Positions 16,002 through 23,809 are shown, counted from the first letter of the stretch. The stretch: 64,000 bases of DNA from Nonomuraea helvata (GCF_039535785.1 NZ_BAAAXV010000009.1:1860001-1924000), one strand, 5' to 3'. Notes: generated by a model from the sequence alone, not told the origin. Made by a program: numbers and translations.

Positions 16002-16954
16002 CGGACACCACCAGCCCCACGGTCAGCGCCACCGCCACCAGATTCCGGCCGAGGCTCGTGCCGCGCGACCCGCGCACCCTCACCCGCCTGCCGGTGAACG
16101 CCCGTTTCATGCGCAAGGAGGAGTACGACCGGCTCGTGGCCAACGTGCGCCGCGACGGCTGCCTCACCAGCGTCCCGCTCATCTACTCCGGCGGCGAGTA
16201 CGAGGAAGGCCACGAACTCATCCTGTCCGGCAACCACCGCTGTGACGCCGCCGTTGACGCCGACCTGGACGAAATCGACTGCATGCTCATCGAGGAGCAC
16301 CTGTCGCCGCAGCAACTGGTCGCCTTGCAGCTGTCCCACAACAGCATCGCCGGCGAGGACGACCCGGCCACGCTGAAGCACCTGTACGACCAGCTCGACG
16401 ACGTCGACTGGCGCGCCTACTCCGGCCTGGACGACGAGCAGCTGGGCCTGCTCGCCGAGGTACAACCGGAAGGGTTGTCAGAAGCGAACCTGGACTTCGC
16501 CACCGTGAGCCTGATCTTCCTGCCGCCCGAACTTGAGGCCGCACGCCAGGCGTTCGACGACTCCCGCTTCGGCCAGGACGAGAGCTGGCTGGCGGCCCGC
16601 GCCGACTACGAGCAGACCCTCGACACGCTCGCCTCGACGCACGCCGCACACAAGGTCGGCAACGTCGCCACAGCCCTGCACATCATCCTCACGATCGCCG
16701 AACGGCACCTGGATGAACTGCGCGAGGGCTACACCGCCCCGGACGGCAGCGCCCTCCACACCGGCCGCGTCGGCCTGGAGACCGTGCTCGGCGCCCGCAT
16801 GCTGCCAGCGACCGCAGCCGCCACCATCAACAAGGCCATCGCGGCAGCCGAAGGTCGCGGCGAGATCGACCCTGGCCAGGGCTGGCAGCTCCTGGAGCGA
16901 CTCACAGGCGAATACCTCAGCGGCCCCAACCACAACCCCGCTGACCTGAGATAA
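15998..16954 (+). CDS. ParB N-terminal-domain protein
   Basis: 318 residues. The first ~115 residues are a ParB/sulfiredoxin-fold domain: RLPVNARFMRKEEYDRLVAN, then a strand-turn and ILSGNHRCDAAVDADLDEI (the GxHR variant of the ParB GERR box). The remainder is helical with no HTH obvious, unlike the ParB-family protein at 232. Such stand-alone ParB folds accompany phage DNA-modification genes and some are nucleotide-dependent enzymes. Its ATGA overlap with the methyltransferase-like gene implies a joint function. Confidence 0.75.
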   Translation: MTDTTSPTVSATATRFRPRLVPRDPRTLTRLPVNARFMRKEEYDRLVANVRRDGCLTSVPLIYSGGEYEEGHELILSGNHRCDAAVDADLDEIDCMLIEEHLSPQQLVALQLSHNSIAGEDDPATLKHLYDQLDDVDWRAYSGLDDEQLGLLAEVQPEGLSEANLDFATVSLIFLPPELEAARQAFDDSRFGQDESWLAARADYEQTLDTLASTHAAHKVGNVATALHIILTIAERHLDELREGYTAPDGSALHTGRVGLETVLGARMLPATAAATINKAIAAAEGRGEIDPGQGWQLLERLTGEYLSGPNHNPADLR

Positions 16955-16960
16955 CGCTCC

Positions 16961-17668
16961 ATGGGCAACCTCAGGCCGCTCAAGCTTGACCCCAACCTCG
17001 ACCCCTGGGAACGACAACCGGACGAGTCCCTCACCCGCCACGCCCAGTTCTGCACGTACCGAGACATGGGCCGATCCCGCAGCCTCCGGAAAGCTGCCGA
17101 GATGCTGACCAAGAACGACCGTTACGTGCGCGACGTGGCGGCGGCCCTCCGATGGCGAGAGAGGGCCGAGGCGTGGGACCGGCACATGGACCAGCTGTAC
17201 GAGGCGACGTGGGTCGAGGAGCGGCGCAAGGCCGCCGAAGCCGACGCGCGGATCCTCGGCGCCGGCATCGGCAAGATCGCCCAGCGGCTCCCCACGATGA
17301 ACCCTGCCGAGCTGTCCCCGAGCGACGTGATCAGGCTCATGGACGTGACGATGCGGCACCGGCGCACCCTGTTCGGCGACCCGGCCGCCACGCTCGCGAC
17401 CGGCCCGGAGGAGGCCGAGCGGCAGGCCCGCATCACGACGGAACAGGGCATGATGCTGGCCGACGTGATCAGCCGCACCTGCGAGGCGTTGCAGGCCGAA
17501 GTGCTCGACCTGGTCGCCGGACAGGCCCGCGATGGCGGCCACGAGGACGTAGAGGAGTTCGCCGCCGCGGTGGCCACCGCAGTGCAAGCGCAGTGGCCGA
17601 CCTGGCTGTCTCGCATCGTGCCCGAGCAGATCGCAGCAGTCACCGGCGAAGGAGGGAGCGATGAGTGA
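16961..17668 (+). CDS. terS: terminase small subunit (probable)
   Basis: 235 residues. The N-terminus has the small-terminase pattern of actinophages: FCTYRDMGRSRSLRKAAEML, then a helix-turn-helix and RWRERAEAWDRHMDQ (about residues 68-82). The remainder is helical. Small terminase subunits recognise phage DNA for packaging. The large subunit is 12.6 kb downstream, an unusually large separation filled by small genes and the restriction island. It overlaps the next gene by 8 bases. Confidence 0.65.
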   Translation: MGNLRPLKLDPNLDPWERQPDESLTRHAQFCTYRDMGRSRSLRKAAEMLTKNDRYVRDVAAALRWRERAEAWDRHMDQLYEATWVEERRKAAEADARILGAGIGKIAQRLPTMNPAELSPSDVIRLMDVTMRHRRTLFGDPAATLATGPEEAERQARITTEQGMMLADVISRTCEALQAEVLDLVAGQARDGGHEDVEEFAAAVATAVQAQWPTWLSRIVPEQIAAVTGEGGSDE

Positions 17669-17873
17669 CGACGGGGATCAGCCGACCCACGAGCCGCTCA
17701 CCCTGCACCTGGGCGACCTGCGCCCAGCCCGCTGCGTCCGCTGCGGCGCCGACGAGCAGTTCGTCGCCGCGACGATCTACGGATTGGCCGGGTCGGGCAG
17801 CCGCGTCATCGGCGGGATGGCCGTCTGCCAGAGCTGCGGCTGGTCACCGTACACCGCGATGACGCTTCCATGA
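17661..17873 (+). CDS. small zinc-ribbon protein
   Basis: 70 residues; ATG 17661 follows GGAGGGAG inside the end of the terminase gene. Two CxxC motifs (CVRCG and CQSCG, about 33 residues apart) make a zinc ribbon. No specific family is recognised. Confidence 0.65.
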   Translation: MSDDGDQPTHEPLTLHLGDLRPARCVRCGADEQFVAATIYGLAGSGSRVIGGMAVCQSCGWSPYTAMTLP

Positions 17874-17928
17874 ACGGCCCGCCCGCGCCACGCCAACCAC
17901 GACCGGCACCACTACGAAACGAGGCAGC

Positions 17929-18000
17929 ATGAACCGATTCGACCTGAGACCGGCAGTCCAACCCACCCAGCACGCCCGCGCTGGAGGCTTGCATGCCTGA
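17929..18000 (+). CDS. possible 23-residue ORF
   Basis: MNRFDLRPAVQPTQ... runs from an ATG at 17929 to a TGA at 17998-18000 and overlaps the start of the next ORF by 8 bases. Only a weak ribosome-binding site is visible. It may merely couple translation. Confidence 0.3.
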   Translation: MNRFDLRPAVQPTQHARAGGLHA

Positions 18001-18154
18001 TCCGCACGTGTCGATCACGTTGGACTTCAGGAGGCCTGCCGCTGCCGCCGTGGTGATGGAGCACGTGGTGGCGGCCGTCAACCGGTCGTCGATGCCGTAC
18101 GAGCTGACCGGGACCTCCTGCCACAGCTTCGACCTGGACGACGTGGAGGAGTAG
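17993..18154 (+). CDS. small hypothetical protein
   Basis: 53 residues (MPDPHVSITLDFRRP..., ending SFDLDDVEE), with CTGGAGG before the ATG at 17993. Predicted beta-alpha-beta. No family is recognised. Confidence 0.5.
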   Translation: MPDPHVSITLDFRRPAAAAVVMEHVVAAVNRSSMPYELTGTSCHSFDLDDVEE

Positions 18155-18157
18155 CCG

Positions 18158-18349
18158 GTGGCCGTCATCCAACGCTGGGAGCTGGTCGAGTACAGCGTCG
18201 ATCTGCCCGCCGACCAGCGCGACATCGTCGAGATCCTCGACCGGCTCCGCGCCGAGCTGCCCGATCGCTGGGAGTACCGCGAAACCGTCAAGGTCACGAT
18301 GGGTGACCGAGATCAGCTCGTCTTCCGCTACCGGAAGGCGCGGACATGA
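18158..18349 (+). CDS. small hypothetical protein
   Basis: 63 residues from GTG 18158, three bases after the previous stop. The sequence (MAVIQRWELVEYSVDLPAD...) is a compact alpha/beta pattern. It ends in an ATGA overlap with the next ORF. Confidence 0.5.
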   Translation: MAVIQRWELVEYSVDLPADQRDIVEILDRLRAELPDRWEYRETVKVTMGDRDQLVFRYRKART

Positions 18350-18591
18350 GCCGCATGTGGATCGTGGATGCCTCCGAGCGGCGTCACTTCGGCCATGCCC
18401 ATGACGACGGCCTCGTGATCCTTGACGACTTGCCCCGCGTCTCGCCTCCCGTGCTGTGGCCGGTGCCGGCAACCCTCGTCCTGCACGCTCCGAGGTCCCG
18501 CCTGACCTGGTGGCCGTGGATGCTGGCGACCGGCCGGCCCGGGCCGGGCGCGTCGCGGGTGAAAGCCGAGTACCGACGCAGACGCAGATGA
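18346..18591 (+). CDS. small basic hypothetical protein
   Basis: 81 residues starting at the ATGA overlap (18346). The N-terminus reads MSRMWIVDASERRHFGHAHD and the C-terminus is strongly basic (YRRRRR). The middle is tryptophan-rich (LTWWPWML). No family is recognised. Confidence 0.5.
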   Translation: MSRMWIVDASERRHFGHAHDDGLVILDDLPRVSPPVLWPVPATLVLHAPRSRLTWWPWMLATGRPGPGASRVKAEYRRRRR

Positions 18592-18645
18592 CCGTCTTCC
18601 GAATCGTCCTGGCCGTAGCGGCCGTTTATCACGGGGAGTAGTACA

Positions 18646-19452
18646 TTGCCGATCGACCCGCAGGCGTGCCCAGGGGTGTGCAACCGCAGGGCACGTCGGG
18701 CGTGGGAGGAGTACGACCAGGCGGTCATCGCTCACGCCATCGCCATGGACATCTACACGGGGGAATACCCGAAGTACCGGGCCGCCCTCGCTGCCTGGCA
18801 TCCCCCTCTCGCATGGCCGGTCGAGCCTCGCGAGCCAGCCGAACCTGAGCAGCCCACCGTCCAAGTCCTCCGCGCGAATCCGGTGTGGTGTTGCCGCTGC
18901 CCCCGCGCCATCCGCGGCGCGCTGTACCAGATCAATGAGACGGCGGCCGTCCTCTACGCGGATATCACCGGCCACCGTAGCGCGGTGATCACGGGCCCGA
19001 CTGGCAGGAGGTCTCTCGACCCCAGGGAGCTGATCGAGCTGCTCGACAACGTGTACGGGGATCTTGTCGAGGTGGCGGGCCAGTGGGCGGAGGTTCGCGG
19101 TCATCCGTTCCGGCCGCCACAGTCGCGCGGCAGCCACGCCCGCAACATCACCATCTCCTACCTGCTGGGGGAGCTCGACGACATCCTGCTGCACCACGCG
19201 TCGGTGGAGTTCGGGCTGAAGGTGCTGTATTGGGAGCGGAGGCTGCTGGACACGGCGAAGGCAGACCCGGCGAGCCGCCGGTCGCCGATCCGGTGCCCAC
19301 GCTGCCGGGACAGGGAGCTGTACAGGGAAGACGACGGCTACTTCAAGTGCAGGTCGTGCGAATGCCTGCTGACACAGGAGGAGCACGATCGCCGTTACGC
19401 CGATGAGGTCGACGAGCACGACCACGAGCAGCAGAAGGCACACGCATCATGA
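18646..19452 (+). CDS. zinc-ribbon protein, phage hypothetical
   Basis: 268 residues from a TTG start at 18646; the ribosome-binding site is GGGGAG. The C-terminus has a classic zinc ribbon (RCPRCRDRELYRE, then FKCRSCECLLT, about 215-240), and CCRCPRAIRG lies near residue 83. The central part is helical. Proteins of this style are common in the small-gene arrays of actinophages and may bind nucleic acid. It overlaps the next gene by ATGA. Confidence 0.6.
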   Translation: MPIDPQACPGVCNRRARRAWEEYDQAVIAHAIAMDIYTGEYPKYRAALAAWHPPLAWPVEPREPAEPEQPTVQVLRANPVWCCRCPRAIRGALYQINETAAVLYADITGHRSAVITGPTGRRSLDPRELIELLDNVYGDLVEVAGQWAEVRGHPFRPPQSRGSHARNITISYLLGELDDILLHHASVEFGLKVLYWERRLLDTAKADPASRRSPIRCPRCRDRELYREDDGYFKCRSCECLLTQEEHDRRYADEVDEHDHEQQKAHAS

Positions 19453-19757
19453 TCAACGTCGACGGATCGTACGAAGGTCCAGCGCTCTTGGCCGCCGGCG
19501 ACGGCCGCCTCACCGGGGCCCACGCCACGATCCAGCTCGCCGGCGAAGAGCATCCTCTCGGCGGCGTGAAATTGGTCTGGGAGGCGACCGCGGATGTGGA
19601 GGGCCTGGTCCCTGCTGGCGTGGTCCTCGGCACAGCAGCCCTGCGCGTGGAGGGCAGCAAGGAGGACCTGCCCGTCGCGGTGGACGGCGTCGCAGTGCGG
19701 CGAGACTCGCTTCGGGTGAGCCTGCGAGGCCGGCGGCATGTGTGGACGGCCCCGTGA
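19449..19757 (+). CDS. hypothetical beta-rich protein
   Basis: 102 residues, ATG in an ATGA overlap. Predicted mostly beta strands with short turns (ALRVEGSKEDLPVAVDGVAV). No family is recognised. Overlaps the next gene by GTGA. Confidence 0.5.
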   Translation: MINVDGSYEGPALLAAGDGRLTGAHATIQLAGEEHPLGGVKLVWEATADVEGLVPAGVVLGTAALRVEGSKEDLPVAVDGVAVRRDSLRVSLRGRRHVWTAP

Positions 19758-20056
19758 GCGACGGCACCCCGCCGGCCTGGCCGCCCAAGCCGCTCGCACC
19801 GCCGCTGCCGATGATCGACACTGAACGGGCGCAGCAGGCGTTCGCCACGTTGGGCGAGCAACTGCGGGCGCTGGTTGACGCGATGCGGCCCATCGCCGAG
19901 CAGGTGCTCCGCGACGTCGCTTCGGTCTGCGAGGTGTTCGCCGCGCTGGTGAATACGCCCGAGATGCGGGAGCTGGAAGTCGCCCGCCAGCGAGCACGAT
20001 CGATGATGAAGAGCAACTACGCCAGACGGCGACGCAGGAGGGTGAGACGAGGATGA
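19754..20056 (+). CDS. hypothetical protein with basic tail
   Basis: 100 residues from GTG 19754. A proline-rich N-terminus, one long helix, then an arginine-rich C-terminus (ARRRRRRVRRG) that could bind DNA. ATGA overlap with the next gene. Confidence 0.5.
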   Translation: MSDGTPPAWPPKPLAPPLPMIDTERAQQAFATLGEQLRALVDAMRPIAEQVLRDVASVCEVFAALVNTPEMRELEVARQRARSMMKSNYARRRRRRVRRG

Positions 20057-20601
20057 CCGAGCAACCGGACTGGGTGCGTAACCTCAGCCAGGCTGCGGCC
20101 AACCTGAAGCAGGGCCTCGACCATGTGGGAGACATCCTCAGGGCTCAGACTGCGATGGGGTGGGCGTTCCGCGGCGACCTCGTCGCCACCCGGGCCGCGC
20201 TCGCCGGGGCGAGCGCTGAGCAGCTGCGCGAGTTGTCCGCCGCAGCCTCGGTTCTGGCCGCCGTGGCGGACGATGCGCTGGCGGGTGAGGCCGGGGGTGG
20301 CAGGCATGAGCGGCCGGGGGGAGACCGTCCGGCTGAGCCGTCGGTGGAGGAGTGGGAGAGCGGCCCGGACGCGGCCAGCGGCGGCGGCGAGCCACCGGCG
20401 CGCGTCGAGGGGCGCGTCCTGCTGCTGTTCGGGGCCTTCGCCGTGGTGGTGACCGCCTACCACCCGGAGGGCGACCCGTTGCACGTGTCGGCGGCCGGGC
20501 TCGCTGAGCAGCTGGGTGTCGGAATTGAGGAGCTGCCGGGTAGCCGGTTCATCGGGGAGATCGTTGACGACCGGGTGGTGAACGCGGAACTGATCTGCTG
20601 A
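20053..20601 (+). CDS. hypothetical protein
   Basis: 182 residues. An N-terminal helical part contains SAEQLRELSAAASVLAAVAD, which recurs in shortened form in the 26-residue ORF at 23012. An acidic linker and a C-terminal beta-rich domain follow (VEGRVLLLFGAFAVVVTAYH ...). No family is recognised. Last gene of the overlapping run. Confidence 0.5.
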   Translation: MTEQPDWVRNLSQAAANLKQGLDHVGDILRAQTAMGWAFRGDLVATRAALAGASAEQLRELSAAASVLAAVADDALAGEAGGGRHERPGGDRPAEPSVEEWESGPDAASGGGEPPARVEGRVLLLFGAFAVVVTAYHPEGDPLHVSAAGLAEQLGVGIEELPGSRFIGEIVDDRVVNAELIC

Positions 20602-20654
20602 TCAGGGACAGGCGTTTTACCTGCGATTATGGGTGAGATACGCACTAAATGATC

Positions 20655-20684
20655 TTGTAAAATACCGTCCCAATCTCATAGAAT
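20655..20684 (+). promoter_or_regulatory. probable promoter
   Basis: TTGTAA (20655-20660), 18 bases, TAGAAT (20679-20684) in a locally AT-rich stretch, about 70 bases before the gene at 20756. ATGATC before the -35 box and GATCAT after the -10 box form an inverted pair. It does not carry the TATCAAAATCATAA half-site. Confidence 0.5.
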
Positions 20685-20755
20685 GATCATGTCGACAAGG
20701 AAATGGCAGTCCGAATCGACAGCAGACCGATCACTCAGAGAAAGGGTTCACCCCC

Positions 20756-21133
20756 ATGGGCCAAACGCCCGAACAGAATTTCGAAGATATGGCGGACGCC
20801 ATCGTCCGGTCACTGACCGCCCTGCAAGAGGCCGCCCGCCGCCTCCCACTTCCGATCGTTCTCCCCAAGCTCAGATCCGGCATGTCCGCCCACGAGTTCA
20901 TCGACCCGATCAAGGGGCTCCGCACCATGCTCGAAGCCGAGCCGATCCCCGAGACGGTGATCGCCCGGATCGACCAAGCCGCCCTCGGCATCCTGGCATC
21001 CATCGAACTCACCCAGATCGCCGCAGCTGACGAGATCGACTGGAGGTACGACGCCGTGCACATGATCTGCACCACGGCGGTCATCGCCGCGCGCCTGGCC
21101 GAGCAGGACCTGCGCAAGCCACGCAGAAGGTAA
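20756..21133 (+). CDS. hypothetical helical protein
   Basis: 125 residues from ATG 20756. The protein is all-helical (MGQTPEQNFEDMADAIVRSL...), with a conserved-looking EFIDPIKGLRTML segment. No family is recognised. It is monocistronic between its own promoter and the terminator at 21147. Confidence 0.55.
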   Translation: MGQTPEQNFEDMADAIVRSLTALQEAARRLPLPIVLPKLRSGMSAHEFIDPIKGLRTMLEAEPIPETVIARIDQAALGILASIELTQIAAADEIDWRYDAVHMICTTAVIAARLAEQDLRKPRRR

Positions 21134-21146
21134 TACCGGCCTACCA

Positions 21147-21174
21147 GCCCCGGGCAGCCAGGCCAGCCCGGGGC
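21147..21174 (+). terminator. 9-bp perfect hairpin
   Basis: GCCCCGGGC and GCCCGGGGC pair around a 10-base loop, 13 bases after the preceding stop codon. Confidence 0.6.
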
Positions 21175-21217
21175 CCATCGGCGGCAGAGGGAAACCCGCC
21201 GCCACCCAGAACGATGA

Positions 21218-21271
21218 GGGCCTGGCAGGGACGGATCCGAAGATCCGAAGATTGGCAGCCCTGCCAGGCCC
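21218..21271 (+). promoter_or_regulatory. long 5'-leader hairpin
   Basis: GGGCCTGGCAGGG (21218-21230) and CCCTGCCAGGCCC (21259-21271) pair perfectly over 13 bp around a 28-base loop. The loop contains tandem GATCCGAA units. It ends 32 bases before the start of the HTH gene at 21304, so it could attenuate, stabilise or sequester that mRNA. Confidence 0.55.
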
Positions 21272-21303
21272 GCAGACTGATCTCCCAGAAGGAGTTCACC
21301 CAC

Positions 21304-21720
21304 ATGGTAGAGCACCGCAACGTCATCGCCCCAGAGATCGCCGAGCGGTACGGTCGGGCCCTGACCACCGTGACGGACGTCTGGCGCAAGCACCCCGACT
21401 GGCCCGCCGCCACCGGCCGGCGCGGCCGGTGGAACGAGTACGACGCCCAGGCCGTCGACGAACTGATCCGGCGCGCGTTCCTCCGCCCACCGGCACCCGA
21501 GGAGGGCAGCTCGGACGATCTGCTGACAATTGCCGACATCGCCGCCTACACCGGGCTAGCGAGAGGCACGATCGACGCCGACATCTCGCGAGGCCGCATC
21601 CCGCCCCCGGACAACACCGAGGACGGGAAGCGGTGGAGGCGCTCCATCATCGACGGCGTCATGAGTAGGCGGCACGGCTACCGCCGGGCCGGCACCGGGA
21701 AGGAAGCGCCGGAAGTGTGA
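21304..21720 (+). CDS. helix-turn-helix DNA-binding protein (excisionase-like)
   Basis: 138 residues; the ATG at 21304 follows AAGGAG. Two HTH-like units are visible: one near residues 8-40 (NVIAPEIAERYGRALTTV then WRKHPDWP) and one near 78-115 (LLTIADIAAYTGLARGTIDA then GRIPPPDN), the latter a winged MerR/excisionase style. It could be an excisionase or regulator. A decayed second copy lies at 22553. Confidence 0.6.
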   Translation: MVEHRNVIAPEIAERYGRALTTVTDVWRKHPDWPAATGRRGRWNEYDAQAVDELIRRAFLRPPAPEEGSSDDLLTIADIAAYTGLARGTIDADISRGRIPPPDNTEDGKRWRRSIIDGVMSRRHGYRRAGTGKEAPEV

Positions 21721-21957
21721 TCGGAGCGCCGTACGACGTCGCCTCCCGGCCCCACAAGCGAAAACGGCCGTTCTACTGGCGCCGCGTTGAGCCGCGTCGA
21801 TCCTAGGGGTTGTCGCCAGCCTCGAGCCACTGGCAGGCTCGCCGCTATGACGAGACACGGAAACGAGGGCGGCTGGGCCGCGAGCGACTCGGGCGGCTGG
21901 ACAGCTCGGAGCGTGGGCGGCGGCGTCCGCCACATGGGCGGCTGGTAGGCGTGAAGA

Positions 21958-21989
21958 AAGGCCCGACCCCAAGCTTGGGTTCGGGCCTT
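21958..21989. terminator. bidirectional hairpin terminator
   Basis: AAGGCCCGA and TCGGGCCTT pair around an inner CCCCAAGCTTGGG helix. It lies between the plus-strand HTH gene and the 3' end of the minus-strand gene at 21996, so it can serve both directions. The stretch 21721-21957 shows no gene; part of it (about 21835-21870) resembles 23848-23890. Confidence 0.6.
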
Positions 21990-21995
21990 AACCAT

Positions 21996-22172
21996 CTACT
22001 CCTTGCGCCGCACGAACAAGCCGAGCAGCCCCCACAGGGTGAAGCCGCCTGCGGCGCACCCGCCCAGGAGTGCGGCCGGCCATGTCGTGCCGTCCGCCCG
22101 GAGCAGCGCGGTCGCGATGCTGGTAGCGGTTACGACAGCCAGCGCAACCAGAAAACCACGTTCCAAACTCAT
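21996..22172 (-). CDS. small two-helix membrane protein
   Basis: 58 residues from ATG 22172 with GGTGGGA upstream. Two hydrophobic segments (GFLVALAVVTATSIATALL, then a turn and AALLGGCAAGGFTLWGLLG) and a basic tail RRKE indicate a two-pass membrane protein. It is the only minus-strand gene in this stretch and is boxed in by hairpins on both sides. It could be holin-like or a superinfection-exclusion protein; nothing decides. Confidence 0.55.
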   Translation of the reverse strand: MSLERGFLVALAVVTATSIATALLRADGTTWPAALLGGCAAGGFTLWGLLGLFVRRKE

Positions 22173-22552
22173 AGATCCCACCAGAATCACCGGGTCGTAT
22201 ATGGGCAAGAGAAAGCACTCGGGTTCCCCTCCTGGCTCTCCTCCTCTCTTGAGGGGTCATCTCCCTTGCTTGCGCCGATCGGCGCTGCCGGTCGTTCTTG
22301 GTGGATGTGGTCATAGTAGGAGCAACACTGCTCCTCCCACTGGAAAACCCAGAAAGGGCCTGAACCCCATATGGGTTCAGGCCCTTTCTACTGGTTAGGG
22401 GTCACGCGATGTGCCGAGCGTCGGAGGCGGCGTGCGGCACATGGGTCCTCAGTGCGACGCCGGGCCGATTCGGGGCAAAGGGGACTCCCTCGATCCTCTT
22501 CAGTAGAACACGTGTACGCATAGGGTTGCCGGTTCGGGCCCTTCACCGTCCA
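22173..22552. other. gene-free interval with palindromes
   Basis: No convincing gene. It contains a 14-bp perfect palindrome (GCGCCGATCGGCGC, 22272-22285), an inverted repeat GGAGCA/TGCTCC (22319-22334) and a 17-bp perfect hairpin (22351-22389). Bases near 22425-22450 resemble 21909-21940, consistent with an old duplication. Confidence 0.5.
22351..22389. terminator. 17-bp perfect hairpin
   Basis: AGAAAGGGCCTGAACCC and GGGTTCAGGCCCTTTCT pair perfectly around loop CATAT. The arm has the same AAGGGCC/GGGTTC character as the hairpin at 21958, suggesting a duplicated element. Confidence 0.6.
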
Positions 22553-22806
22553 GTGGAACGAGTACGACGCCCAGGCCGTCGACGACCTAGTGCGGCGCGT
22601 TTCTCCGCCCGCCGGCACCCATAGAGGGCTGGGCGGACGACTTGCTGACGATCAACGACATCGTCCCCTACACCGGGCTCACAAGAGGGACGATCGACAT
22701 TCCGCGTTGTCCGGGCCGCATCCCCGGCCCGAACAACGCGGAGCACGGCGTGAAGCGGTGGAAGCGGTCCACGATCGACGACATCATGAGCAAGAGACGC
22801 GGCTAA
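22553..22806 (+). pseudogene. decayed duplicate of the HTH gene at 21304
   Basis: The DNA closely parallels 21430-21685: GTGGAACGAGTACGACGCC is shared, then the TIADIAAYTGLARG-like coding stretch (here TINDIVPYTGLTRG), the IPxPxN segment and the KRWKRSTIDDIMS segment. The reading frame is broken after the first ~20 codons and again later, and the N-terminal HTH is missing. It ends with TAA at 22804-22806. Confidence 0.75.
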
Positions 22807-22823
22807 CGGCGGAAAAGGACGTC

Positions 22824-23015
22824 ATGACGATTGTGTATGTCACGGGTGCTGGAGACCGCTACCACGCATCACGAGACTGTCTAGGACTCCAGTCAGGGCA
22901 ACAAGGTGGCGAAGCCCAGGGCTACGAACTACGCGAGATAGTCGAGATAGACCTCAGTTCGGCTATCGCTGCAGGCAAGACCAGGTGCGGCACCTGCGGA
23001 GGAACGGCACCATGA
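22824..23015 (+). CDS. small cysteine-rich protein
   Basis: 63 residues from ATG 22824 after AAAAGGA. VYVTGAGDRYHASRDCLGL and a C-terminal CGTCGG motif form a YHxxxxC...CxxC pattern common in actinobacterial small proteins of unknown role; probably one zinc ion. Overlaps the next ORF by ATGA. Confidence 0.6.
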   Translation: MTIVYVTGAGDRYHASRDCLGLQSGQQGGEAQGYELREIVEIDLSSAIAAGKTRCGTCGGTAP

Positions 23016-23092
23016 GCCCCGAGCAGCAGCGCGAACTGTCCGCCGCTTCGACGCTAGCCGCTCTGGCCGACGAGGAGCTGAGCACCAGGTGA
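23012..23092 (+). CDS. 26-residue ORF, remnant of the 20053 gene family
   Basis: MSPEQQRELSAASTLAALADEELSTR stripped to its core is a near copy of residues 54-79 of the protein at 20053. It keeps start, stop and coupling overlaps (ATGA in, GTGA out), so it may be a minimal coupled peptide or a truncated paralogue. Confidence 0.45.
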   Translation: MSPEQQRELSAASTLAALADEELSTR

Positions 23093-23733
23093 GTGTGGAA
23101 GCTTGGTCGGCAGTCGCCGCCGCCGTCTCGGCGCTCGCTGCAATCGTCGCTGTGGTCGTGGCCTTCTTCGCCTGGAAGGCGACCAAAAACGCTGCCAAGG
23201 CCACGGCCGACCTCACCAAGATCGAAGCTCGTCGCTGGCATCACGATCTGACCCCTCAATTCACCTTCGAGCTCGGCCCGGAGGCGGGAGATCGTACGAC
23301 ACTGAAAGTGTGGTTCAACGGGCCCGCCGCGCTGGGGGAACTCACTGTCAGCGTGACCATCCGCAACGACAAGCCGAGGAACTCCACGTTGGCTGGCTCG
23401 CCTTCCCAGGAGGAGATCGACGCGCAAGTGTGGGGGCCGTACCGGTTCGTCCCGCATGTGGATGGCGCAGACCAGCATGGTCGTGCGGCGGCACCGATCA
23501 AGCTTCTGCCTGGAGACGGACGCCAGTTCTCGCTGCAGCGGACCATCGCCCCTTCGTGGACTAGGGAGGAGTGGTGGCGCGACGAATTCAAGTACGCGCC
23601 TGTCCGCGTCGGGCTGCGGTGCACAAGTGGGGACGACGATCCGTGGACCGTGTACCACGAGGTACCGACAGTCCAGGGCACACCACTAGAAGGCCGGCTC
23701 TACGCCGCCGGCCGGGACACTGACGGTGGATGA
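23089..23733 (+). CDS. membrane-anchored hypothetical protein
   Basis: 214 residues from GTG 23089. An N-terminal transmembrane helix (AVSALAAIVAVVVAFFAWK, about residues 12-30) is followed by a ~180-residue soluble domain predicted beta-sandwich (TLKVWFNGPAALGELTVSVT). Similar one-helix proteins are common in actinobacterial genomes and mobile elements. Function unknown. Confidence 0.6.
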   Translation: MSVEAWSAVAAAVSALAAIVAVVVAFFAWKATKNAAKATADLTKIEARRWHHDLTPQFTFELGPEAGDRTTLKVWFNGPAALGELTVSVTIRNDKPRNSTLAGSPSQEEIDAQVWGPYRFVPHVDGADQHGRAAAPIKLLPGDGRQFSLQRTIAPSWTREEWWRDEFKYAPVRVGLRCTSGDDDPWTVYHEVPTVQGTPLEGRLYAAGRDTDGG

Positions 23734-23809
23734 GCTGATCGCGCTCCTGAAGGCGCGGGTCGACGAAGCCGAGCAGGCCCAAAATGCCCGTTTGACCGAG
23801 CCGGGTTGA
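23726..23809 (+). pseudogene. truncated DUF6221-like protein
   Basis: 27 residues from GTG 23726 (VDELIALLKARVDEAEQAQ...) match the N-terminal helix of actinobacterial DUF6221 proteins, which normally run to about 100 residues or more. It stops at 23807. The DNA after it (23848-23890) resembles 21828-21870, so a duplication boundary may have cut the gene. Confidence 0.5.
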
